DNA of 64,000 bases, from the NCBI GenBank assembly GCA_024760905.1, contig CM045735.1, positions 7,564,161 through 7,628,160 on the forward strand, in the 5' to 3' direction. Below are positions 56,123 through 64,000 of the stretch, piece after piece. The DNA comes from Plotosus lineatus (taxonomy: Eukaryota > Chordata > Actinopteri > Siluriformes > Plotosidae). Below the pieces are notes generated by a model. It saw only the letters and a list, made by a program, of their open reading frames with translations. It searched no databases and was not told where the DNA came from. Each line of letters begins with the position of its first letter. Position 1 is the first letter of the stretch. The translations under genes were made by a program, and so were the position numbers.

Positions 56123-59100
56123 CTGAAACGACAAGGTTGACAAATAAGAAAAGACAATTTTTACCAATGATGACTCAATTCATGATCTTTACATGACACG
56201 CCATAATCAATCAGAATAGATGTTGCTGCGGCTACAGATCTCTTGTTCTACGCTTGATAGGGTACTCGGTACGGTTACCTGCTGAGGGTCTGAATTCTCA
56301 GCTGAGCTCGGGACGACTTTCAAGATTGGATTCCACGCAGGGTCAGTGGTGTGAAGCCCATTGTACATGGGGCCTCCAGGAGCCTCGGCCATCTGTGGGT
56401 GAGGAGGTATCATCGTACCGCCATACATTGACATAGGCAACCCCTAACCATGAAAGGGGGGGGGGGTGACAAAACACTTCATAATTAATCATCTTTACGA
56501 TAAATGGAATACATCAGAGAAAAATCCACTCTTCGGATTTGCTGCATCAGTCATTTTGTATGCCTAAATTCTTTTTCTTTTACCCTTCACAGAACTGTCA
56601 GATTTAGAAGGGTATTTGAACATTCAAATAAAAACCAAAAAGAAAAAACCCCAACCACAAAAAAAAACAAACAACCAACTAACCCCACACACATCCCTTC
56701 AGTCTTCTTTTCCTGTCGGCTCTTTCCTTCAGGGGTCGCCACAGCAAATCATCTGCCTCCATCTCACCCTGTCCTCTGCATCATCATCATCATCTCTTAT
56801 GCCAACGACCTTCATGTCCTCCTTCACCACATCCATAAATCTCCTCTGTGGTCTTCCTCGAGGCCTTCGGCCTTGTAGTTCCAACCTCAGCATCCCACTC
56901 CCAATATAGTCACTATACCGCCTCTGTACATGTCCAAACCATCTCAATCTAGCCTCTCTGACTTTGTCTCCAAAACCTCTAACATGTGCTGTCCCTTCTG
57001 ATGTACTCATTCCTGATCATATCCATTCTCGTTACTACCAACTAGAACCTCAACATTTTCATCTCCGCTACCTCCAGCTCTGCGTCCTGACTTTTCTTCA
57101 GTGCCACTGTTTCTAACCCACACATCGCTGGCCTCCCTTCAGTGATCCTTCAAAAACCTCACTTTCACTCACTGAACCGTTTAATCCTATTAGACTTGTA
57201 GGAAGGCGGTGTCCATCTCAGCAGACACGAGCAAACACAAGTGACCATGCAAACTCCACATGGAAGTGATCTAGCATGTGAATCAATCTCAGGACCTTCT
57301 TCGCCACTGTGCAACCCTCTATTTAAGAAACACGCCAAACTCATCAACAAAATCATATTCGATGATATCCCCGTTTCCTTTCCAAACAATCAACAAGAAC
57401 ACTTTTGTACCTGGCAAAAGTACACCAACAGGGGCATTCCTTACTTTACCTTAATTCTCTCAGTGCCAGGAGGCACATAGGGCTTTGGACATCATTCCTC
57501 CATTGGGGCCAATCTGCAGCTTCATGGCGTGTCCCAAGTTCCACAAGGTCCACCCAGCAATGGTTGTCTCCATCTCAACTATTCTTCGCCAAGTTGTTTT
57601 TGGGCGGCCTCTCTTCCTTTGTCATTCTGGTGCCCACTCTAGAGCCACAGTACAGTCAGCCCACGGGTCCTTTCTCAGGACATGGCCAATCCAGTTCCAT
57701 CTCAGTCTTCTCACCTCCTCACTGATTTCTTTGCCCTTGCCATCTCAAGGATTGTCCGGTTGGAGATGTGCTGTTGCCAGCTGACCCTGAAGATCCTACT
57801 GAGACACTAGCTCTGGAAGGTGTCTAGTTTTCCTTCTTCTCCCTTTGTAAGCTTCCAGTTCTCACAACCATACAGTAACACTGACAATACTAGGCTCTTA
57901 AAGAGTGAAGTTTTCGTACTTCTGCCGATATCTCTGGCTTGCCAGATTCTCTCGAGTCGTTTGAATTGGGCGTTTGCCAGGGCCACTCTCTGAGGTCTGC
58001 TGAGCTTCCACCATCCTTGGCCACATTAGCTCCTACATACGTGAAACTCTCCACGTCCTCTATTTCAATTTTTCTTCACTCCTGCTGTTGACATTCATGA
58101 CTTTGCACTTCCTGTAATTCATATTCAGCCCAACTTTCGCAGCATTCTATTCCAAATTGGTTGTCTTCTGTTGTAGATGGTTCATGGCAGATGACAAGAC
58201 AGCAAGATCGTCTGCAAATTCAAGGTCCTCCAACAAGGTGGTGAAGTCCCACCTGATCCCTGTTCTATGACCTTGGGTTGTTTTTCGCATTACCCTGTCA
58301 ATGACCAGGAGGAAGAGGAATCCTGATATGCAGCAACCCTATTTCACTGCGGTCATCACTGGGAACCAATCTGTTGTTTTGTTGTAATCAATGACCGAGC
58401 ACTGAAAGACCTCAAAGAGATCTGACCATCTGTATCAGCTTTGTGGGATTCCATAATGGCGCATAATGATCCACAGGCTATCCCTATGTATGGAATCAAA
58501 GGCCTTCTCAAAATCAACGAAGTGGATGTAGAGGATAGCATTCCATTCTCTGACTTGTTCCAGAATGTTTCTGATGATGAATATCTGCTCCACAGTTCCT
58601 CTGCCTTTCCTGAAGCCCGCTTGTTCTGTCCTAAGTAATGAGTCAACACCTCCTTGTAATCTGTTGACCTGTATCCTGCTGATCACCTTGCTGGCTATCG
58701 GCAACAATGTAACCCCCCTCCAGTTGCTGCATTCCTGAAGATTTCCTTTCTTTGGAATTTTGTAAATGGGCCCTTTGTCCATGCTGTCGGAACTGCTTCC
58801 TTTTCCCAAATCAGGTCAAATATTCTTTTCAAGTCGATACTGGTTTGCTCTATGTCTGCTTTGAGCATCTCTGCTGTAATTTGGTCTGCTCCTGGGGTTT
58901 TCCCATTGTTGAGGACTTTCAGTGCCATTTTGATTTCGTGTAAAGTTGGTGCTTCTGTACATGTATCAATTTCTTCTCTCTCCTCTTCCTCTTCCTGAGG
59001 TGGTTCCTTTGGTGCATCTCTGTTGAGCACTTCCTGGAAATGCTCCTTCCATCTTTCTAACCTGGCCTCTTTGTTCTTCATCAGTTCTCCATTCCGGTCC

Positions 59101-62100
59101 TTCACCGCTGTAGCCTGTCTGGTGCTTTTGTCCTGCCAATTGCTTCACTATATTGTACAATTCCTTCTGCTGCCCATTTTCAGCTGCTTCCTGGGCTCTC
59201 TTTGCTTTCTCTGACATCCATCTTCTCTTGTCCCCACTCACACTCTTCACAGCTCTGTCCTTCTCCCTGTATTCTTCCTTCATCCTGTTCCTAATCCCTT
59301 CTAAGCAGGTGCTGTCTATCTTAGTCTTAATGCCTTTCCTCTAATCTATAAACTTCCAGGTAGTATTGCTGATCCATAGTTTGCTTTTCCCTTTCTTGAA
59401 TCCAAGTACAGTAGGCCCTCGACCTTCGTGGGGTTTCGGTTCCGGGCCCTCCCGCAAATCGAGATAATCCGCGAGTTCTGTACCCGGAAGTAAAACCCCA
59501 TGTATCATGTCACATGCGTGAATGAGCAGCCGGAAGTAAAATACTATGTATCTATTACATGCGCTAAAATATGCTTCTTAAACACATTCTATAGACAGTC
59601 TTACTCATTAATTCAGTATTAATGTAGTAAAAATGTAGTAATGATCAAGAAAAACTTAATTTTTTTACTGTGATATTTATTGATAATCAAACATTATACA
59701 GCATACACATAAAAACACCTTTCAATGCATTCTCTTTGAAAAACATACAGCACTAGTTTTCAAAAATGCCCACTTGAGGAACATATTGCATTAGACATGA
59801 GATGACTGCATTCAGGTATGAACTGCATTATGTCCGAGCAGCTCAGCCATGCCCCTCAGCCGAAGTGAGTACAAAACAGAATTTTAGAGTGTTTTACAAC
59901 AGTTCAGACGATTATTCCTCTTCAGGCACTTCAGAGGAAACTGTCGTTTCTTACGGAGAAAGTCTCATTTCTTCAGAAGAGACACCCAACGTCATTACCT
60001 TTTTCTGGTGCTTAGCAGGCGTTTGAGTGACACTGTGGATGCTTATTATTATTATTTTTTACTATTGTGGATGCTTATATAGCGCAATTTCATACATGCG
60101 TATGCTCAATGCGCACGAGACCCCAGCACTCCCTGTGCTCCGGATACCCGTCGCCACTATGGCACCAGTTGTTGCGTTGTTCTATCCTTTTGATGCTGAG
60201 TGCCAAGCAGGAAGCAACAACTTCCAAATTTTAACGTCTCATGGTATGACGCGGCCGGATTCGAACTCCGACCTTCCGGAGGATAAAGCAGACGCTCTAC
60301 CAACTGAGCTAAATTCCCGGTAAATAATAGAACTTAACTGGTAATTACAACACACTAAAAAAGGCTCATTGACAACTTGTGTGCAAATGAGGAAAAAGGA
60401 GTGTTATGTCATCTCAACCAATCAGCAGGAAGGAGGCCAGCCATTGGCTACTGTATTTCTTCTGCTGCGCTGACACATGTGCTTCTCTGCTGCTCCCATA
60501 CCTCCTCTGTCTTCACTCTCAATCTTCATTTCTTCCAGCTTACTCCGTACCGCCTTGCAGAACTTCTTGGCTTCCTTATCTTTTAGCCTATAACCATCGA
60601 GTTTTGGCATTGCTTCTGTTCCTGTGTGACTTGAGACGTCGCTTGATGCTGGTCCTCATCAGGTAGTGGTCGCTGTTGATATGTGCTCCTCTCTGCACCC
60701 AAGAATCCAGTACAGACAACCTTCACTGTCCGCTAATCAAAAGGTGGTCAATTTGGTTTCTCACTCTCCCATCACCTGAAATCCATGTTGCTTTGTGGAT
60801 GTCTTTGTGGGGAAATAAAGTTCCTGTGATAACAAGCCTGTTCATCTGGCTAAACTCACAGAGTCTCTCTCCATTGTCATTTTGTATTCCTAGACCATGT
60901 GCTCCAATTGTTCTCTCATAACCAGTGTTATCCTTGCCAACTTTGGCATTGAGGGCCCCATGATGATAATGTCATTTTTATTGCATCCATCCACTGCGTC
61001 CTGAAGTTCCTGATAGAATTGTTCCTGCTCCTGATTTTCCTTCTCCTTTTGGGGGCATAGACTTGAATGATGGGGATTCTTCTGTATGTGGTGTAAAATC
61101 TAGCTGTTATGATTCTCTTATTGATGGGCATCCACTCTAAGAGCGATTTTGCAGCTTGCTGGCTAATCATGATGGCAACTCCTCATCTCCACTGAAGATT
61201 ATTGTTTGTCCTGCCACTAATTTTGCCCTGCCTGCTCCTGTCCATCTGCTTTCACTGATTCCGAGTATGTCACGGGGTATCCCTCCATATCTCTCGCAAT
61301 CTGTGCTGCTGCTCCTCCTCTGTACATTGTCCTTACATTCCAGTGTACAATGTTGAGATTAGTTTTGGGACTTCCAAGGGACCCTTGTCAGACGTTGGGT
61401 TTCCCAGAGGCTTTCACCCATCGTCGTCATGATGCCGGTGTCGGCGATGCTCGCTCCACCCTGACTTTCTTGATTAGTGTTGTCCAATGTTTCCGTAACT
61501 GGCTTGTTTTCACAGGAGGAGGCAGTTAACCTTCTGCCCAACCCCCAGACTTAAAACTATACAAAAGCAAAACACAACTTGAATCCTAAGATTTCTTTGC
61601 TTGTTTTGTGTTCACTTCAAACTGGAGAGATTTTTTTTTAAATATGCAATTCTTTGTATTACATAAAAATCAAATCCTGCACACTATGACCTAATTTTAA
61701 AAGATTTAAATAGCAAAAGAAAAAAATGTGGTCCTCCATATTATAATTTTGGTGAAAAAAAATAATTTTATCTTTCATAAAAACTACAGGGGAATAGTGC
61801 AACCCAATGGTATGAGAAGTTTTCATTTGCTTTTCTTCTGGTCTCGTGTAGCAGATGTTAAAACCTTCACACAAGACGAATATCGTCAAATAGTCCCCCA
61901 ATGTTTTGGATGTCTCAGGCAATTTTAAACAAAATTTTTAATCCCAACACATTGCAAGTGCGCTTGGTGATACTCCTACCTTGGGAAAATCCATGAAATT
62001 CGTGGGCATGGGCTGGTGAAAGGTATTAGATGGAGCCACAATGCCTGTGTCATCTCGCTCCATTGCCTGGTGCTGGGAGAAGGCTGACTGCTCCTGCAGC

Positions 62101-62782
62101 TGCTGGTGCATCACGGGTCCTCCCATCATGGGCTGAGACCAGCCCGACATCGCTTCTGGAGAAATGAGCAGTGAATAAAGAAAACAAGGGTTTTACAAAC
62201 AGTATTTGTACAATAAAACTGGATAAATTCTGGTGATAGAATCTAACGTGCCCTCCAAGTACCCTCACCGGAGGCACTGCCCACTCCGAAAGACCAGATG
62301 CCACCCTGTCCAACAGGCGGTGTGTAGCTGGTGGGCAGCATGGTGTGGTTGACGGAGCCGGTCTGCCGGATCCGAGCCAGGCGCTCGGTCCCGATGGGTG
62401 GGGGCACTTTGCGGTCCTGCTGACTGGAACTGCTGGGCTTGGCTTGGATCAGCGCAGGTGTCACGGTTGATGTACACAAAGGGGAGGATGCCCCAGATGA
62501 CACTGAGGGCACCGGAGATTCACCTGAGAGAAACGGATAGTGAAAAAATGCTCGTCAAAAACACTTTGCATTAAATATTCGAAAATAAAGCAATGGAGTG
62601 AAGCATACAGGACGTGGAGGCACTCCAGGGATGAGGAGAGAAGTGCTGGCGACTGAAGGAGGGTGTTCCTACAGGAGCAGGACCCTGCAGGAAAACGGGG
62701 CTTGCTGACATACTTGTGGCAAAGCTGGTGAGTGCCGTGGAAGAAGTAATGGAATTGCCTGAGGGGTCCATGGGGTGCATCC
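56063..62782 (-). CDS. ankhd1: ANKHD1/MASK family protein, C-terminal 275 residues (partial)
   Basis: Five coding exons on the minus strand: 62,782-62,609; 62,523-62,269; 62,155-61,980; 56,443-56,279; 56,122-56,063. All introns are GT-AG and all phases match. ANKHD1 and its paralogue ANKRD17 are giant scaffolds (ankyrin repeats, KH domain, long disordered tail) acting in growth signalling and antiviral pathways. Only the disordered, Ser/Pro-rich tail lies here. Recognisable family blocks: DRKVPPPIGTERLARIRQ, GGIWSFGV, SGWSQPMMGG, MERDDTGIVAPSN, PMSMYGGTMIPPHPQMAE, DPAWNPILKV, and the terminal WPGTWAPHVGN ending HLNHVN-stop. Ankyrin and KH exons must lie beyond 64,000. The choice of ankhd1 over ankrd17 rests mainly on eif4ebp3 lying next door. 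Confidence 0.93.
56279..56443 (-). CDS. ankhd1: ankhd1 exon n-1
   Basis: 165 nt, exactly 55 codons in phase 0, GLPMSMYGG through ENSDPQQ. Donor CAG then GTAACC. It is separated from exon n-2 by a 5,536-bp intron full of transposons. Confidence 0.94.
56700..57130 (-). mobile_element. RTE-like LINE 3' end fragment
   Basis: Minus-strand copy of the family at position 1. The C-terminal frame is nearly intact (RGFGDKVREARLRWFGHVQR, RPRGRPQRRFMDVVKEDM) with a small GAT expansion near 56,780. Same orientation as ankhd1. Confidence 0.9.
57175..57310 (-). mobile_element. SINE family A fragment
   Basis: Tail ACCGTTTAATCCTATTAGAC and a short stretch of head-side sequence. The body is missing. Confidence 0.5.
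57430..59406 (-). pseudogene. LINE: reverse transcriptase and 3' domain
   Basis: Non-LTR retrotransposon on the minus strand, its 3' end near 57,430. From the N-terminal side: RLERWKEHFQEVLNRDAP and NGKTPGADQITAEMLKAD (59,100-58,850); NLQECSNWRGVTLLPIASKV (58,740-58,690); TEQAGFRKGRGTVEQIFIIR and HFVDFEKAFDSIHRDSLW (RT motif A, 58,620-58,460); a GFLFLLVIDR block; and an intact FADD box around 58,210-58,220 (LEFADDLAVLS). Then an HVLRKDPW and KRGRPKTTWRR C-terminal domain (57,680-57,560). Several frameshifts and stops break it. It is a different family from the RTE-like copies at 1 and 56,700. The clade is not resolved. Confidence 0.88.
59409..60453. mobile_element. Pogo-like element splitting the LINE
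   Basis: 1,045 bp with ends CAGTAGGCCCTCGACC and GGCTACTG (short, partly decayed inverted repeat), flanked by TA at 59,407-59,408 and 60,454-60,455. Removing it with one TA restores one continuous frame in the LINE across the junction (QRSRRN before, then TWIQEREK). It contains a SINE at about 60,045-60,323. Confidence 0.8.
60045..60323 (-). mobile_element. tRNA-derived SINE inside the pogo-like element
   Basis: The tRNA-like head on the minus strand is at 60,320-60,250: A box TAGCTCAGTTGGT, B box GGAGTTCGAATCC, and a T-arm that pairs. The acceptor stem does not pair and the anticodon arm is poor, so this is not a working tRNA gene. The tail contains GCTTATATAGCGCAATTTC, a motif seen in other animal SINEs. 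Confidence 0.8.
60456..61555 (-). pseudogene. LINE: endonuclease region
   Basis: N-terminal half of the LINE whose RT lies at 57,430-59,406. The minus strand shows an AP-endonuclease-like start near 61,350 (LNIVHWNVRTMYRGG), an IIIMGALNAKVGKDNTGYE block near 60,960 (catalytic D of the usual GDFNAK replaced), and a GRVRNQIDH(L)L block near 60,740 close to the catalytic end. Stops and frameshifts are frequent. The element's 5' end is near 61,555. Confidence 0.82.
61556..61979. other. Unassigned part of ankhd1 intron
   Basis: AT-rich, no feature recognised. Confidence 0.5.
61980..62155 (-). CDS. ankhd1: ankhd1 exon n-2
   Basis: 176 nt, SGWSQPMMGG through PTNFMDFPK; a Met/Gln-rich disordered segment. 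Donor GTAGGA. Confidence 0.92.
62269..62523 (-). CDS. ankhd1: ankhd1 exon n-3
   Basis: 255 nt, ESPVPSVSSGASSP through GGIWSFGVGSAS. I end it at CCG before GTGAGG rather than at the GTACTT seven bases further on, because the resulting S-E-A-M-SGW reading fits the family. Confidence 0.9.
62609..62782 (-). CDS. ankhd1: ankhd1 exon n-4
   Basis: 174 nt starting with two bases that complete an upstream codon; encodes MHPMDPSGNSITSS through PHPWSASTS. Acceptor TTCTGCAG; donor GTATGC. Confidence 0.88.
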
Positions 62783-63245
62783 CTGCAGAACAAAAAAACG
62801 CCATCAAGGATGCATTCTGTCAGGTGCAAACAGGGTTTTATTTTTTGTATTCAAGGCACCTTCGTAAATTCCAGAAAGCTATCGTTATGCGGTAATGATT
62901 TCAAGAAAGCAATGCAATTTGTATATAATACTCATGGTTCCCACACATTGGGCCAAATGTCATTCTAGCATCTTTCAAGGACTTTTCAGGGAACAATTTT
63001 TCATTTTCAAGTTTTGTTTAAAAGAGTAAAATGCAACTGAAATACTGTTTGATTTTCAGCGAGTGAAATACAATAATTTTAATATACTGTAAATTTATAT
63101 GGGTAAAAACACAAACATTCTTAAATTGTAAACTGTTGCATTTTCAATACAATAACTAAATAATTTATCATTGTGTTGGAAAATAAGCAATAATTTCAAT
63201 AAACAAGACCCCCACAGACTTTCTTAAATGTATATGAAAAATATA
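62783..63245. other. ankhd1: ankhd1 upstream intron, AT-rich
   Basis: No further coding exon was found between exon n-4 and the MITE. Confidence 0.5.
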
Positions 63246-63784
63246 CAGGGATCCCTCACTTTCCGCGATTAATTGGGACCGAGATTCCCCCCCACAACTG
63301 TCAAATTCCGCGAAGTAGGATTGAGCCCCCCTGACCGACGTATACGTGTATACATGTGTACACATGTATGTGTGTATATAATATCAATAAATACACATTC
63401 AACGTTATAAATGCTTATAATTAAACATCCAAAAATATTGCATAAGATGTAAATAAAATATAAATACACAGACATACACATTATGTGAGGTGCGCATCAG
63501 TGTGTGCACGCACATCTGCACGTGCACACACTCGGATGTCCACCTCACAGAAATGTACATAGTTTTGATGGGGTTTTGGGTTGTTTTGTTTTTGCTCGTT
63601 TGGGGTACTTCTGCATAATTGGCCTTGTTCAGTGGCATTTTCCTTAACTTTTTCCCCAATTCTTCCTTAATTTCGTTATTTTTTTAATTCGATGATTTTT
63701 AAAAATAAATAAATTTAAAAAATTTAAAAACCACAATGCACTGAGGCCGCATGAATTGAAGCGCAAAGTAGCAAGGGATCCCTG
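63246..63784. mobile_element. Pogo-like MITE, copy E
   Basis: Ends CAGGGATCCCTCACTTTCC and GTAGCAAGGGATCCCTG, flanked by TA; the best-preserved ends of the family. It lies in an ankhd1 intron. Confidence 0.92.
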
Positions 63785-64000
63785 TATATGATAACACTTT
63801 CTTCACCTTTGGCTTCAGGTCGACACCTGTACTGATTATGGATCCACTCGGTGATGTCAGGGTAACGTTGGTGTTTGTGAGAGTTGTTCCGAGTGCATTT
63901 CTTTATAATCCGTCATCAGTCCCCTCATGCTCCTTGGTTCTTAAAATCAAATGTCACCCTCTTAAAAAAACATGCAAATACGTTTATGTGCGACTTTAAT
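63785..64000. other. ankhd1: ankhd1 intron, end of window
   Basis: No exon that joins in phase to exon n-4 was found here. Confidence 0.4.

Larger units (their letters stand above)
56444..61979 (-). other. ankhd1: ankhd1 large intron
   Basis: Contains LINE pieces, a pogo-like element and SINE sequence (listed separately). A 10-G tract lies at 56,457-56,466. Confidence 0.9.

Noticed and set aside
60250..60320. tRNA gene on the minus strand
   Set aside because: A and B boxes and the T arm are present, but the acceptor stem does not pair and the anticodon arm is poor; it is the head of a SINE.
63800..63930. Possible additional ankhd1 exon on the minus strand (frame reading NTNVTLTSPSGSII..., followed by AAG and GTGAAG)
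   Set aside because: The donor would be in phase 0 while exon n-4 needs one leading base, and the only usable AG upstream lacks a pyrimidine tract.
1..64000. CRISPR arrays, bacterial operons, phage or toxin-antitoxin modules
   Set aside because: The tandem and dispersed repeats are eukaryotic microsatellites and transposons; nothing prokaryotic is present.

Overview
The window is nuclear DNA from a ray-finned (teleost) fish. Three multi-exon vertebrate genes can be read from splice sites and recognisable protein families. Between them lies a dense, decayed mixture of fish-type repeats: tRNA-derived SINEs, RTE-like LINE remnants, hAT and pogo/Tigger elements, a solo LTR, Penelope-like repeats and long microsatellites. 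No bacterial-type gene organisation is present, and most open reading frames in the window are chance frames inside repeats. The species cannot be named from this sequence.

Layout. (1) Positions 1-34,900 hold no gene I can support. They open with a broken RTE-like reverse transcriptase (1-1606) and continue as repeats separated by AT-rich single-copy-looking DNA. Notable items are an inverted pair of repeats each carrying a hammerhead ribozyme (6,888-7,137), a solo LTR inside a SINE (10,067-10,763), four palindromic or hAT-type MITEs, and Tigger and smaller pogo-like elements. (2) 35,084-39,380, plus strand: a thymosin-beta gene with one non-coding exon and two coding exons (44 residues). (3) 46,735-52,500, minus strand: eif4ebp3, three exons, 109 residues, convergent with thymosin beta. 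Its first intron appears to use a GC-AG splice pair. (4) 55,525 to beyond 62,782, minus strand: the last five coding exons (275 residues) of ankhd1 (MASK family), whose 5' part lies outside the window. A large ankhd1 intron (56,444-61,979) carries a LINE that was later split by a pogo-like element, which itself contains a SINE.

Gene relationships. ankhd1 followed by eif4ebp3 in the same orientation is the arrangement known in human (ANKHD1-EIF4EBP3), and it is my main reason for choosing ankhd1 over its paralogue ankrd17. The human read-through transcript joins ANKHD1 to EIF4EBP3 exon 2. Here the same join would hit a stop codon after three codons. eif4ebp3 encodes a repressor of cap-dependent translation controlled by mTOR, thymosin beta sequesters actin monomers, and ankhd1 encodes a giant ankyrin/KH scaffold; nothing suggests they form a pathway together.

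SINE family labels used below. A: dispersed SINE-like family with a tRNA-like head (GTGGTTAGCA type) and a body containing the stretch around CATGTCTTTGGACTGTGGG. B: head with GGTCTAGTGGTATAAG, often with a poly-G tract. C: head with GGTGGCRTAGTGGTTA and the phrase CTAAGACCCTGGGG. D: family ending in CTGGATAAGAGCATCTGCC. E: family ending in a CCCATAAGGGA-like tail. These labels are mine, not database names. Edges of repeats are approximate unless a target-site duplication is quoted.
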